From: Syntrophobacteraceae bacterium
Lineage (GTDB): Bacteria; Desulfobacterota; Syntrophobacteria; Syntrophobacterales; Syntrophobacteraceae
Assembly: GCA_031292215.1 (NCBI GenBank)
Contig: JARLHO010000137.1
Span: 1-60,914 of the forward strand
Direction of reading: 5' to 3'
Length of the DNA stretch: 60,914 nucleotides
Numbering within the stretch: position 1 is the stretch's first letter; the number at the start of each line of letters is the position of its first letter. The notes under the pieces were generated by a model. It did no database searches. It was not told where the DNA came from and saw only the letters and a program-made list of their open reading frames with translations. Both the position numbers and the translations under genes were made by a program. This document shows, in pieces, positions 51,715-59,929 of the stretch.

Positions 51715-52743
51715 ATGGAACTCGATCTGAAGGTGGTTGAGATTCGACTGCGGAGCGGGATGCACCTGGGGGAGCGCGAGGGCTGGCTCGAGGGAACGGG
51801 CGTCTTTCCCCTTTCGGACACGCTCTTTTCGGCCTTTTGCAACGGGTACCGGTTGCTCTATGGGGAGGAAGAACTCGATGCGCTGCTGCAGGCGTTTCTT
51901 GACGGGCCCCCCCCTTTCCGGCTTTCATCGGGATTCCCTAAATGGAAGGGTCTTTATTTTTTCCCGGCGCCCCTCAATCAGATCGCAGCGGAAAAGGATG
52001 TGAAAAATATCCGGTGGATCGAAAAGGCGGGCTGGGAAAGGTTGCTGAGGGGAGAGGCGATCGAAGAGGTCCTCAAGGCATCTTCGGTCCAGTATATCCC
52101 TAAACCGGGGCCGAATTGCCAGGCGAAAGAGACAGAGGAGCCACCCGAGCCCTGGAAAATCCTGGAGACGCCCCGGGTGGGTCTTGACCGGACAAACAAT
52201 CACCCCGGAGAGAGGTATTTTCAATTCGGGCAGGTCCATTTTTACCCGGACGCGTCTTATTTCTTCCTGGCCGATGTCGCTAGCGAGGACGTATGGGAAA
52301 GACTAAAGGCCGTGTGGCGGCTTTTGGCCGATGAAGGCATAGGGGGAGATCGCAGCGTGGGGAAGGGGCTCTACCACAGCCCTTCTTTCGCTGCCCTGCG
52401 CCTCAGTTTGCCCGACCGCGCCGAAAACCAGGCCCTTCTTTCTCTTTTTTACCCCAGTCCTTCCGAGACCGGAATCATTGGAGAGGGCTATTACGAGTTC
52501 ATCGAAAGGAAGGGCTACCTGTACTCTCCGGCGTCGCAGGGTCTTCGAAGAAACGCGGTGAGGCTGTTTAAAACCGGCTCGGTGTTCCCTTCGTCCCGCC
52601 CCCTCCGCGGGCGGCTTATGGATGTAACTCCGGAAATATTTACCCGGCATCGGGTTTACAGGTACGGGATAGCGCTAAGCGTCCCATGCCGGTTAAGGGG
52701 AGAAAGCCATGCGGGAAGTCATGCAGAAAGCCATGTGGGTTGA
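51715..52743 (+). CDS. csm4: Csm4 (Cas5-type subunit that binds the crRNA handle)
   Basis: 342 residues. The start LDLKVVEIRLRSGMHLGEREGW is the first RAMP strand. Later GIGGDRSVGKGLYH is the glycine-rich loop of Csm4. The C-terminal tail reads GESHAGSHAESHVG, made by three 12-base tandem units, and runs 35 bases into csm5. It caps the complex with Cas10. The tail appears to be an add-on to the conserved part. Confidence 0.94.
   Translation: MELDLKVVEIRLRSGMHLGEREGWLEGTGVFPLSDTLFSAFCNGYRLLYGEEELDALLQAFLDGPPPFRLSSGFPKWKGLYFFPAPLNQIAAEKDVKNIRWIEKAGWERLLRGEAIEEVLKASSVQYIPKPGPNCQAKETEEPPEPWKILETPRVGLDRTNNHPGERYFQFGQVHFYPDASYFFLADVASEDVWERLKAVWRLLADEGIGGDRSVGKGLYHSPSFAALRLSLPDRAENQALLSLFYPSPSETGIIGEGYYEFIERKGYLYSPASQGLRRNAVRLFKTGSVFPSSRPLRGRLMDVTPEIFTRHRVYRYGIALSVPCRLRGESHAGSHAESHVG
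52703..52738 (+). repeat. Three 12-base tandem units over the csm4/csm5 overlap
   Basis: AAAGCCATGCGG, GAAGTCATGCAG and AAAGCCATGTGG follow each other. Each unit brings an ATG in the csm5 frame (52709, 52721, 52733) and a Ser-His in the csm4 frame. The slippage has lengthened both proteins at once. Confidence 0.8.
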
Positions 52744-54076
52744 TTTAGAGGTCCTCACCCCGATACACATTGGTAATGGAACCGATATAAGTCCCATCGA
52801 GTACTGGATCGATGAAGGCTTTTCCAGGGTAAACATGGGGAGGCTTTTCGAAGACCCCGACTTCGGGCCGCACCAGGACGCCTTCATCGGCGGGGCCGCC
52901 TCCCAGAGGTATCTCGGCGCCCATCTGCCCACAAAATTATTGAGCCGGCACATCAAATATCGGGCGCCCATGTCTCCCGAGGCCCGTAAATACCTCCTGC
53001 GACACCCGATACAGGTAAAAGAGCAGATCAAATCTGCCGGACGGGTCTTTATTCCGGGCAGCTCCATCAAGGGGAGCCTGCTTTCGGCGCTCATCAGCAG
53101 CACGCTGGAGGAAAAGTACAGGGCGGAGGAGTCAAGATACTCCCTGGAACGGTTAATCGGAGATCCTCGCAGCTTCTCCAACCTGCTCGATGTCACGATT
53201 GGCAGCCTGGGCAGCCAGGGCAGCCAGGGTAATGGAGACAAAAACCGATTTCACAGGTGGCTAGACGTTTCGGATTCGAGTCTTCTCAGCCCGGAACAGG
53301 CGTTGCGCATTTATTACTCGGAGGTCGTGGGGGCTCGGAGAGGCGGTCTTCCAATTCTTTTCGAGGGGCTGAGTCCAGGGAGGACGTTTACTTTCTGTTT
53401 GAATACGCCGTCCGAATCCCGTTTCAACCTTTCGGAGATGCTCAAGATATCGGATGGTTTCTATAAAGAGGTGTGGACGAAAAGCGGGATAAAAGAGGCC
53501 CCCCCGGAAAATGGTTATCTCCTGCGGATCGGGCAGGGATCATCGGCATGGGCCACTTCCCTGCTGATATTTGCCGAGTCGACCGGTGCGAGGTACGAAG
53601 CAGTCCAGCGCCCCAAGACACGCAAGCTCGTCGACGCCACCATTGCGATGGGCTGGGCGGTGCTTACCCGGTCGGAGCGCTCAAGCCTTGCGCAAATACC
53701 TCCTGGAGTCGAAACAGGCAGCGACCGGGAAGGTCAAAGCATGGGTGCAACGGCGGCGCGCCGAGGTTATCCCGCTGCGGAGTCCCTGCCCGAACCCGTC
53801 AAAGCCTTCGAACCCCTCGAACCCCTCTTAGACACGATTTCCACGCCTGAAACGCAGATGTGGCGAAGCGTAAATCTAACCTGGGAGCCCGGCAGCCGGA
53901 CTGTTGTGGCGAAAACGGCTGAAGGAAAGGCGTTTACGAACGATAAAGCCATCATACCGGAACCGATTTATGACCGGTTATGCGTGAAAAGAAAAGTTGT
54001 CAAGGCCGATATAGAGGTCGAGCCGGTCGGCTCCAGGAACTTCAGGATTGTCAGTATCGGATTGGAGTCAGTCTAG
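52709..54076 (+). CDS. csm5: Csm5 (Cas7-type subunit at the crRNA 3-prime end)
   Basis: 455 residues. GGGGAG lies 8 bases before the ATG at 52709; two further in-frame ATGs follow at 12-base spacing. WVDLEVLTPIHIGNGTDISPIEYWID is the conserved start and VFIPGSSIKGSLLSALISS the glycine-rich loop. A short repeat tract GSLGSQGSQGNGD lies near residue 170. A proline-rich stretch (about 355-385) precedes the last domain. It caps the far end of the Csm complex. Confidence 0.94.
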   Translation: MREVMQKAMWVDLEVLTPIHIGNGTDISPIEYWIDEGFSRVNMGRLFEDPDFGPHQDAFIGGAASQRYLGAHLPTKLLSRHIKYRAPMSPEARKYLLRHPIQVKEQIKSAGRVFIPGSSIKGSLLSALISSTLEEKYRAEESRYSLERLIGDPRSFSNLLDVTIGSLGSQGSQGNGDKNRFHRWLDVSDSSLLSPEQALRIYYSEVVGARRGGLPILFEGLSPGRTFTFCLNTPSESRFNLSEMLKISDGFYKEVWTKSGIKEAPPENGYLLRIGQGSSAWATSLLIFAESTGARYEAVQRPKTRKLVDATIAMGWAVLTRSERSSLAQIPPGVETGSDREGQSMGATAARRGYPAAESLPEPVKAFEPLEPLLDTISTPETQMWRSVNLTWEPGSRTVVAKTAEGKAFTNDKAIIPEPIYDRLCVKRKVVKADIEVEPVGSRNFRIVSIGLESV

Positions 54077-54151
54077 GATGAGTGTCAGCATAGCACCCAA
54101 GGGGAGGGATGGGACTTCCCCTCGTGCGGGAATGGATGAGCGGCGGGTGAT

Positions 54152-54496
54152 TCAGCGCAGATCGTAATGGAGCTTCAAAGCGCTGTCCACCTTCTCCATG
54201 ATATCGGGCGGAAGCCGCCCGATTTTCTTCAGAAGGCGGACTTTATCCACCGCCCTCGTCTGGTTGGGCATCACTTTCGAGTTTAGTTCAAGTCCTCCGG
54301 ATTGAGCGGGGACCTCGACCTCAAATGAATAAATCCGGGACACGCTGGATGTTACGGGAGCAATGGAAACGATGGGAGAGTGAGTGTTGTTGATATCATT
54401 TGAAACCACAACCGCAGGGCGAACCTTGGTTGCCTCGGCCCCGACGGCGGGGTCGAAATTCACCAGGAAGACGTCCCCTCGCCTAATCGAGGCCAT
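54152..54496 (-). CDS. MazF/PemK-type endoribonuclease toxin
   Basis: 114 residues from the ATG at 54496, placed by homology: IRRGDVFLVNFDPAVGAEATKVRPAVVVSND is the standard MazF start. The Arg in KVRPAVV and the Ser-Thr-type stretch PVTSSVSRIYSFEV are present, as is the C-terminal TRAVDKVRLLKKIG. It cuts mRNA when free of antitoxin. Its start overlaps the antitoxin end by 14 bases. The pair sits within the CRISPR locus on the opposite strand, between csm5 and csx20. Confidence 0.93.
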   Translation of the reverse strand: MASIRRGDVFLVNFDPAVGAEATKVRPAVVVSNDINNTHSPIVSIAPVTSSVSRIYSFEVEVPAQSGGLELNSKVMPNQTRAVDKVRLLKKIGRLPPDIMEKVDSALKLHYDLR

Positions 54497-54707
54497 CGCC
54501 CACAGCCCCTTCAAGTTCCCCGTTGATCCTGAAAATTTCGCGCGCGGCCGCTTCGTATTCGGCCGCAAGCGTGTGGTCCCGCTGCTCCTTAAGAGAACGC
54601 TCGACGGCCTCAGCGATAAACCGGCTTCTTTTCCCGGGGGAGACTTGCCGTGAAATCTCTTCGAGGAGGTAATCGGGAAGACTGATGTTGATACGAACGG
54701 TTTTCAT
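54483..54707 (-). CDS. Ribbon-helix-helix antitoxin for the MazF-type toxin
   Basis: 74 residues from the ATG at 54707 (AGAGGTG upstream; the GTG at 54713 has no ribosome site). KTVRINISLPDYLLEEISRQV is a ribbon-helix-helix DNA-binding strand and helix, followed by KRSRFIAEAVERSLKEQ. The acidic C-terminus (EIFRINGELEGAVGDGLD) probably wraps the toxin. It should repress its own promoter in 54708-54791. Confidence 0.92.
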   Translation of the reverse strand: MKTVRINISLPDYLLEEISRQVSPGKRSRFIAEAVERSLKEQRDHTLAAEYEAAAREIFRINGELEGAVGDGLD

Positions 54708-54791
54708 TGTCACCTCTTAGTGTGTCTTAATGTGGATAATAACAACACACAACCCGGGATGTCAACGCCGGATGAACGACGTGGCATGTGA

Positions 54792-55196
54792 ATGGACCAA
54801 GGTATGGCGGACACTCTTTTTCTGATATTCAACCACCAGCTCACCAGGGAACAGGAAGCCGATGCGTCGGCCGCGCTGGGGGTAAAGCGGATTATCGAGC
54901 TGCCCGCCGATTTGCAGGAGCTTTGGGGGAATATTCCGCCCGATCTGCCGGCGCTCAACGACTATCTCTGGCCTTTGCGGGAGTGGCTGCTTTCGCGGGC
55001 TGCTCCGGGCGATTACGTCCTGATCCAGGGAGATTTCGGGGCGTGCTGCATCCTGGTTTCTTTCTCCATCGCCAAGGGTTACCTCCCGATTTATTCCACC
55101 ACACGGCGTGTGGCGAGCGAAGAGATGCAAAGTGACGGGCGCATCAGGCTTGTCCACCATTTCGAACACCGGATATTTAGAAGATACGGATTGTAA
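54792..55196 (+). CDS. csx20: CRISPR-associated protein Csx20
   Basis: 134 residues (an in-frame ATG at 54804 matches the usual family start better, but has AAGG too close; 54792 is kept with doubt). DTLFLIFNHQLTREQEADASAALGV, ELPADLQELWGNIPPDLPALNDYLWPL and GDYVLIQGDFGACCILVSFSIAKG followed by PIYSTTRR match Csx20, a small CARF-like Rossmann protein of type III loci. Csx20 proteins are proposed to bind or break down cyclic oligoadenylate. It lies 12 bases ahead of the Card1/Can2-type effector gene, which suggests signal and off-switch are made together. Confidence 0.83.
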   Translation: MDQGMADTLFLIFNHQLTREQEADASAALGVKRIIELPADLQELWGNIPPDLPALNDYLWPLREWLLSRAAPGDYVLIQGDFGACCILVSFSIAKGYLPIYSTTRRVASEEMQSDGRIRLVHHFEHRIFRRYGL

Positions 55197-55208
55197 AGGA
55201 GAAGAGCC

Positions 55209-56426
55209 ATGGCCAGGTGCCTTGTTTGCCTTGTGAGCGACCAAACGATTCCGAATATACTCGTCGCCGCCGACCTCAAACCTGATTATCTGCTGCTTAT
55301 CAGCACTCCCGGCATGGAGAAGAAGGCGAAGTCGGGCGCCATTCTGGAGACTCTCGCTTTGCACGGCGCAGATTATTCGGCTCGCCACGAGGTAATAGAG
55401 GTGGCGGAGAACTCCATTTCGGATTTCAGAAAGAAAATAGGCGACTGGATTGAGCACACCGACCTGGAGTGGGAATATGTCGTCAATCTCACTTGCGGTA
55501 CGAAGCTCATGTCGATTGCCGCCTATGATTTTTTCAAGAGCAATTTCGGAAGCGAAATGGTCTACGTACCCATACCGAAAAACGAGTTCGTCACGCCCTT
55601 TCCGCTACGCAGGCAGACAGCCTCGATCAGTCTCGCAGAGCGTTTGTCGGTAGAAGAATATCTTGCCGCTTACGGTTTCAAGGTTATCAGTAAACACAAC
55701 CTCGACAAGCATCATCGGCAGGCTAAAGCACGGGAAGAAACCACCAGTTTTATTTTCGATCATTACCAGGACCTGTTCCCCCTTCTGCGCCGGTTCAGGG
55801 AACTAATCCACCCGATAGAAAAAAAGCTTACCTCGACGAAAGGCTATCTTTTGAGAGCCGCGCATGCCACCGACAACGGACATCAAACGAAATTGCTTGA
55901 GCAGCTTGGTTTTGAATATTCGGGGACCGAGGTCAGTAAAACGATTTTTAAAGCCGACTGGGAGTATTTGCGAGGCGGGTGGCTCGAAGAATACCTTTTT
56001 TTACGCATAAAGGAAGCGGCGCCTTCGGGAATGCATGCCGACATACTGTTAAACGTTCACTGCAGGGACCCGCAGGGTAATGAGAATGAGTTCGATGTGG
56101 TATTCACCTTCGAGAATACTTTACACATTGTCGAGTGCAAATCGCTTGAAGCGGCGGAGGGCGACGAGCAGCGCATCGGGGGAACGATAAACGATTTTCT
56201 CTACAAGCTCGGAGCGCTACGGCGACATTTCGGGCTTACCCCGAAGGCATTTCTTGCGACTACTTCCAGTGACGTGCTGTACGGAGACGGCGCCCTGAAA
56301 ACGAAATTGGTAGAACGCGGCAGACAGTTTTCGACCGAGATCATCCCGTTAAAAATAGAAAGAGACCCTACGGGTTACTTCAAGAAAATGGTATTCGAGA
56401 GGGCCACGAAGCCTCAGGAATATTGA
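55209..56426 (+). CDS. Card1/Can2-type CARF nuclease (DUF1887 family), cyclic-oligoadenylate-activated effector
   Basis: 405 residues; AAAGGAGAAGAGCC precedes the ATG. The CARF half (1-150) has NLTCGTKLMSIAAYDFF as ligand-binding loop and helix. The C-terminal PD-(D/E)XK nuclease has Asp296 (ENEFDVVFTFENTL) and Glu309-x-Lys311 (HIVECKS), so its active site is complete. Card1 and Can2 are activated by cA4 made by Cas10 and cut ssRNA and/or DNA without sequence choice. It takes the place of Csm6, which is absent from the window. Confidence 0.9.
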   Translation: MARCLVCLVSDQTIPNILVAADLKPDYLLLISTPGMEKKAKSGAILETLALHGADYSARHEVIEVAENSISDFRKKIGDWIEHTDLEWEYVVNLTCGTKLMSIAAYDFFKSNFGSEMVYVPIPKNEFVTPFPLRRQTASISLAERLSVEEYLAAYGFKVISKHNLDKHHRQAKAREETTSFIFDHYQDLFPLLRRFRELIHPIEKKLTSTKGYLLRAAHATDNGHQTKLLEQLGFEYSGTEVSKTIFKADWEYLRGGWLEEYLFLRIKEAAPSGMHADILLNVHCRDPQGNENEFDVVFTFENTLHIVECKSLEAAEGDEQRIGGTINDFLYKLGALRRHFGLTPKAFLATTSSDVLYGDGALKTKLVERGRQFSTEIIPLKIERDPTGYFKKMVFERATKPQEY

Positions 56427-56529
56427 GGAACGGCCGGCACGGATTCCTGCTCAAAGGCTTTACCGAAATAATGAATGGGCTACCGACATGTCGAATGCGA
56501 TACCGACATGACGAACATGATGCGGTTCC

Positions 56530-58428
56530 ATGGCATTTGTCAATGGGATAAGGAAGATGAACGACCACGACAGCTTTGTACCCACCAGTCGAAAAACGGA
56601 GAGCGCATCCCTGGAGCTTGCCCGTTCCCACCTCGATTCGGGCGAGGAGGAAAAGGCGCGCGAACTCGCCATGAGGGCGTGCAGTAAACGGCCAGGCGAT
56701 CCTGAAAACCTGTGTGGGTGGGCCGGGATTTTCGAGGAGCTCGGCATGGCCGCACGGGCGCTCGAATGGTACAAGGCCGCCGTTCGCTCCGTGCCAGAGG
56801 ACTGCGGGGCAATGTTAAAGCTGGCCGTGCTCCTGGGTGAAACCGGCCACGACGAGGAGTCGATCCATTATTTGAAAAAGATCCTCGGGAAGAGCCCTGA
56901 CCACGTCGAAGCCCGCCGGTTGCTGGGAGAGCACTATCGCTCGCTCGGATTCGCCGGACAGGCGGAGGCGACAGGACCGGCCTCTATTGCGGCGGCGCCC
57001 CACGGACCCGGAGAGCGGGAGATCGCAGCCAGGCGCTTTCCCGTAGCCGTCTCAAGCCGCGATACCGAGACTTTCCTTCGTCTGTTTTCCGGAAAGGAAC
57101 TTGGCTATGCGGTTCAGCGGGCGCAGGTCCCCGATGGCTCGATTATTTTCGATTTCCATGGAGAGTCGCTATCTTCCGACCTTGTTCTTTCCCACCTGCG
57201 AGGAGATATAACCCTGGCCGCCTACCCGCTTCGAACCGACAACACGGCCCGATACGGCGCCGTGTCGATCAGGGCGAGGGGCAGCGTCGCCAGGGCAAAC
57301 CGAAAGAACCCGAGTGTCGCGGCGCTACTGGCCGAAAGAGCCAGGGCGCACCTGCTTCTTATGGTAAATTACGCAGCCCGGGCGGGCATACCTGCCTACC
57401 CCGAGGACTGCGGCGGGGTGTGCCTGCGGCTGTGGTTTTTTTTCGATGGATTTTACCATTTTCTAAAGATCAGAAAATTCGTAATGGAACTGCTGGAGCA
57501 TGGACCTGTCCCCGACGGCCGGCTGGCCGTGGAGCCGGTGCTTGCGACTAAGCCAACCGGCCTTGGGTGGGAGGAGAACGCGGTGCTGCTGCCGCTTGGC
57601 ATCCACCGCGCAACCCTTCGGCGCTGTTTTTTCCTCGACCCGGAGGGCGGACACGAAGCGGAGCAGATCAAGTACCTGCGAAGGATCAGGGCTCTTGGGC
57701 CCCCAGAGAACCCGGGTGGCGCGCGCGGCCCGGGGACGGCCTGCCGCAGGCTTTCAGGAGAGAAAGAAAGGATGGCGGAGGAGGCGGGTTTCGGCCATGG
57801 AGATCGCGTGTGGGCAAAATCGAGGTGCGAACCGACAATCGGTTCGCCGCAGGCGATGAAGATTTTCAAGGGCTGTGGCGTTATCGCCGAACTAGTCGAA
57901 AGGGCGCTCCGTGGGCGAAATCTTCGCCACGAGGAAAAGCTCGCCCTGTTCCACTCTTTGGGCATGGTTGAAGACGGCCCCGGGGTCATCCACGATACCC
58001 TCGCCAACTGCCCCGACTACGACTGCGAAAAGGTCGCCAGGCAGACGGCGCGTCTCAGGCCGAACCCGATCAGTTGCCTCAAGCTCCGGAAGCTCCTGCC
58101 CGAGATAGCGTCCTCGGTTGAGTGCGGGTGCGTTTTCGACATGAGGGGTGGGAAATACCCCTCCCCCGTCATGCATGTGAGCCCCCATCTCGTGCCAACC
58201 TCGCTGGAGATGACATTTTCGTCGGTCCTGCCGTTAAAGAGGGTCGCCGAGCGATATTTGAGCCTCAAGCGGCATCAGGAAGAGACCGCCACCGCGTTGG
58301 CAAGGCTCGAAGGGCTCCTTGAGCGGGGATTTCGCGTTAAGGGGCTTGCGAGCCTCAAGGTCGGCAGGGTCAGGCTCGCAAGAGTCGAAGCCGGGGAAAA
58401 ATCAAGCTGGGAGGTCTCGCCTTCGTAG
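56530..58428 (+). CDS. TPR-primase protein of the CRISPR-associated primase-polymerase type, catalytic residues degenerate
   Basis: 632 residues. Residues 25-150 are three to four TPR units (ELARSHLDSGEEEKARELAM, ALEWYKAAVRSVPED, SIHYLKKILGKSPDHVEARR). Residues 180-340 resemble the archaeo-eukaryotic primase fold: ITLAAYPLRTDNTARYGAVS, then the helix and CGGVCLRLWFFFDGF. In active members the strand after ARY carries Asp-x-Asp; here it is Ser246-Ile-Arg248. The following motif normally has His before Leu-Trp; here it is Arg300. Residues 455-560 resemble the PriL-like C-terminal domain, with CPDYDCEKV, NPISCLKLRKLLP and CGCVFD as Cys ligands. It lies 29 bases before cas1. A polymerase role looks lost, a binding role likely. 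Confidence 0.82.
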   Translation: MAFVNGIRKMNDHDSFVPTSRKTESASLELARSHLDSGEEEKARELAMRACSKRPGDPENLCGWAGIFEELGMAARALEWYKAAVRSVPEDCGAMLKLAVLLGETGHDEESIHYLKKILGKSPDHVEARRLLGEHYRSLGFAGQAEATGPASIAAAPHGPGEREIAARRFPVAVSSRDTETFLRLFSGKELGYAVQRAQVPDGSIIFDFHGESLSSDLVLSHLRGDITLAAYPLRTDNTARYGAVSIRARGSVARANRKNPSVAALLAERARAHLLLMVNYAARAGIPAYPEDCGGVCLRLWFFFDGFYHFLKIRKFVMELLEHGPVPDGRLAVEPVLATKPTGLGWEENAVLLPLGIHRATLRRCFFLDPEGGHEAEQIKYLRRIRALGPPENPGGARGPGTACRRLSGEKERMAEEAGFGHGDRVWAKSRCEPTIGSPQAMKIFKGCGVIAELVERALRGRNLRHEEKLALFHSLGMVEDGPGVIHDTLANCPDYDCEKVARQTARLRPNPISCLKLRKLLPEIASSVECGCVFDMRGGKYPSPVMHVSPHLVPTSLEMTFSSVLPLKRVAERYLSLKRHQEETATALARLEGLLERGFRVKGLASLKVGRVRLARVEAGEKSSWEVSPS

Positions 58429-58457
58429 CGTGGCCGCCGAAAAGTGGAGCAACACTC

Positions 58458-59567
58458 ATGTCCTTTGCTTATGTGATGGAACAAAACTCAACCGTTGGGC
58501 TGGAGAGCGAACGGCTGGTAGTGAAGAAAGACCGGGCCGTTCTGCACAGCCTTCTTTTGTTCAAGCTGGAGCAACTCGTGCTGTTCGGGAACGTGCTTTT
58601 GACCCCGGCTGCCGTTTCGGCCCTTCTGCGCAGGGAGATAGACACGGTTTTCCTGAGCCGGAGCGGAGCTTACCGAGGGAGGCTCCAGCCCCCGCTCGGC
58701 AAGAACATCAGCCTGCGGCGCGAACAGTTCCGGAAGTTGCAGGAGGGTGATTTTTGCCTGAGCGCGGCAAATTCCATCGTCTGCGGCAAAATCGCCAACT
58801 CCAGGACCATCCTGCTAAGGCTAAACCGCAACCGGGACGGTCTCGGCCTGGAAGACAATATCCTCAGCCTCAGGCACATGGGGCAAAAAGCCGCCGCAGC
58901 GGCGGGACTGGAGACGCTCAGGGGCTTTGAGGGACGCAGCGCGGTGGTTTATTTCGAAGGTTTTTCCAAGGGGTTTCTGGCCGAGGGCGTCACCTTTCGA
59001 AGGCGGGTGCGGCGCCCGCCCACCGACCCGGTAAACGCACTATTGAGCCTCGGGTACACGCTCCTGTTCAACAGCGTTATGGCGGCCGTCTGCATGGCGG
59101 GTTTCGATCCCTACCTCGGCTGCCTGCACACCGTCGAGTATGGGCGCCCTTCCCTTGCTCTCGACCTCATGGAGGAGTGGCGGGCGCTTGTCGTCGACAG
59201 CCTTGTTCTTAGCCTTTTCAATTTAAGGACCCTCACACTCGACGATTTCGAACTAAGACCGCTCGGCGGGGAGGATAGCGCGGATGATGTCGGGGATGAT
59301 GTCGGGGATCATTCGATCGCCGCCCCTCCCGGCAGTGATCCCCACAAAGGAAAAGAGACCCGGCGCCCCCCGACTCAGGTAAAGCTTACGGCCGACGGGT
59401 ACCGGAAATTCATAACGAATTTCGAGCGGAAAATGGGCGAAAAGATCCAGTATGGCCCGACGGGTCAACAGCTAAGTTATCGGGATTGCATCCGGGAGCA
59501 GGTTAGACATTTCGCGAGGTACGTTCGCGGCGAGGATGACTCCTATCGGCCGATCCATGCGAGGTAG
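58458..59567 (+). CDS. cas1: Cas1 integrase
   Basis: 369 residues. Catalytic residues are Glu158 (GFEGRSAVVYF), His224 (CLHTVEYGRPSLALDLMEEWR) and Asp236/Glu239, all present. An acidic tract EDSADDVGDDVGDHS with 12-base tandem units and a polar linker (about residues 274-300) is inserted before QVKLTADGYRKFITNFERKM; this is longer than usual. It integrates spacers with Cas2. Its end overlaps the open frame ahead of the first cas2 gene. Confidence 0.96.
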   Translation: MSFAYVMEQNSTVGLESERLVVKKDRAVLHSLLLFKLEQLVLFGNVLLTPAAVSALLRREIDTVFLSRSGAYRGRLQPPLGKNISLRREQFRKLQEGDFCLSAANSIVCGKIANSRTILLRLNRNRDGLGLEDNILSLRHMGQKAAAAAGLETLRGFEGRSAVVYFEGFSKGFLAEGVTFRRRVRRPPTDPVNALLSLGYTLLFNSVMAAVCMAGFDPYLGCLHTVEYGRPSLALDLMEEWRALVVDSLVLSLFNLRTLTLDDFELRPLGGEDSADDVGDDVGDHSIAAPPGSDPHKGKETRRPPTQVKLTADGYRKFITNFERKMGEKIQYGPTGQQLSYRDCIREQVRHFARYVRGEDDSYRPIHAR

Positions 59568-59640
59568 GGGAATGGGCGCGACGTCAGCGTCAACTATTTT
59601 TCCCGCGGAAGGCGAGACTCAAAAGAGGAGCGGCCCGATC

Positions 59641-59916
59641 ATGTACATGATGGTTTCCTACGATATAGTCAGGGACGCAACGAGGGGCAGGGTAATGCGA
59701 TTTCTCAAAGACTTCGGACAGCGGGTGCAGCTTAGCGTGTTCGAGTGCGACCTGGATGAGGAGAAATACCGGGAAATGAAGCGCGGGGTGGAGGAACTGA
59801 TCGACAAAAGGAAAGACAGCGTTCGCTATTACAGGCTTTGCCGCCAATGCGTCGCCAGGGTCGTAGTATCGGGCTGGGGCGAAGGGCCTTCGGACAGCGA
59901 ATTCGAGATTGTCTAG
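59641..59916 (+). CDS. cas2: Cas2, first copy
   Basis: 91 residues from the ATG at 59641 (GAGGAG about 10 bases upstream); the frame extends upstream to 59536, but that part overlaps cas1. MYMMVSYDIVRDATRGRVMRFLKDFGQRVQLSVFECDLDEEKY is the ferredoxin-like Cas2 core with the first-strand Asp. RYYRLCRQCVARVVVSGW follows. It forms the dimer that holds the prespacer. A second cas2 begins 13 bases after it. Confidence 0.94.
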   Translation: MYMMVSYDIVRDATRGRVMRFLKDFGQRVQLSVFECDLDEEKYREMKRGVEELIDKRKDSVRYYRLCRQCVARVVVSGWGEGPSDSEFEIV

Positions 59917-59929
59917 ACGGGGTGGTGAA

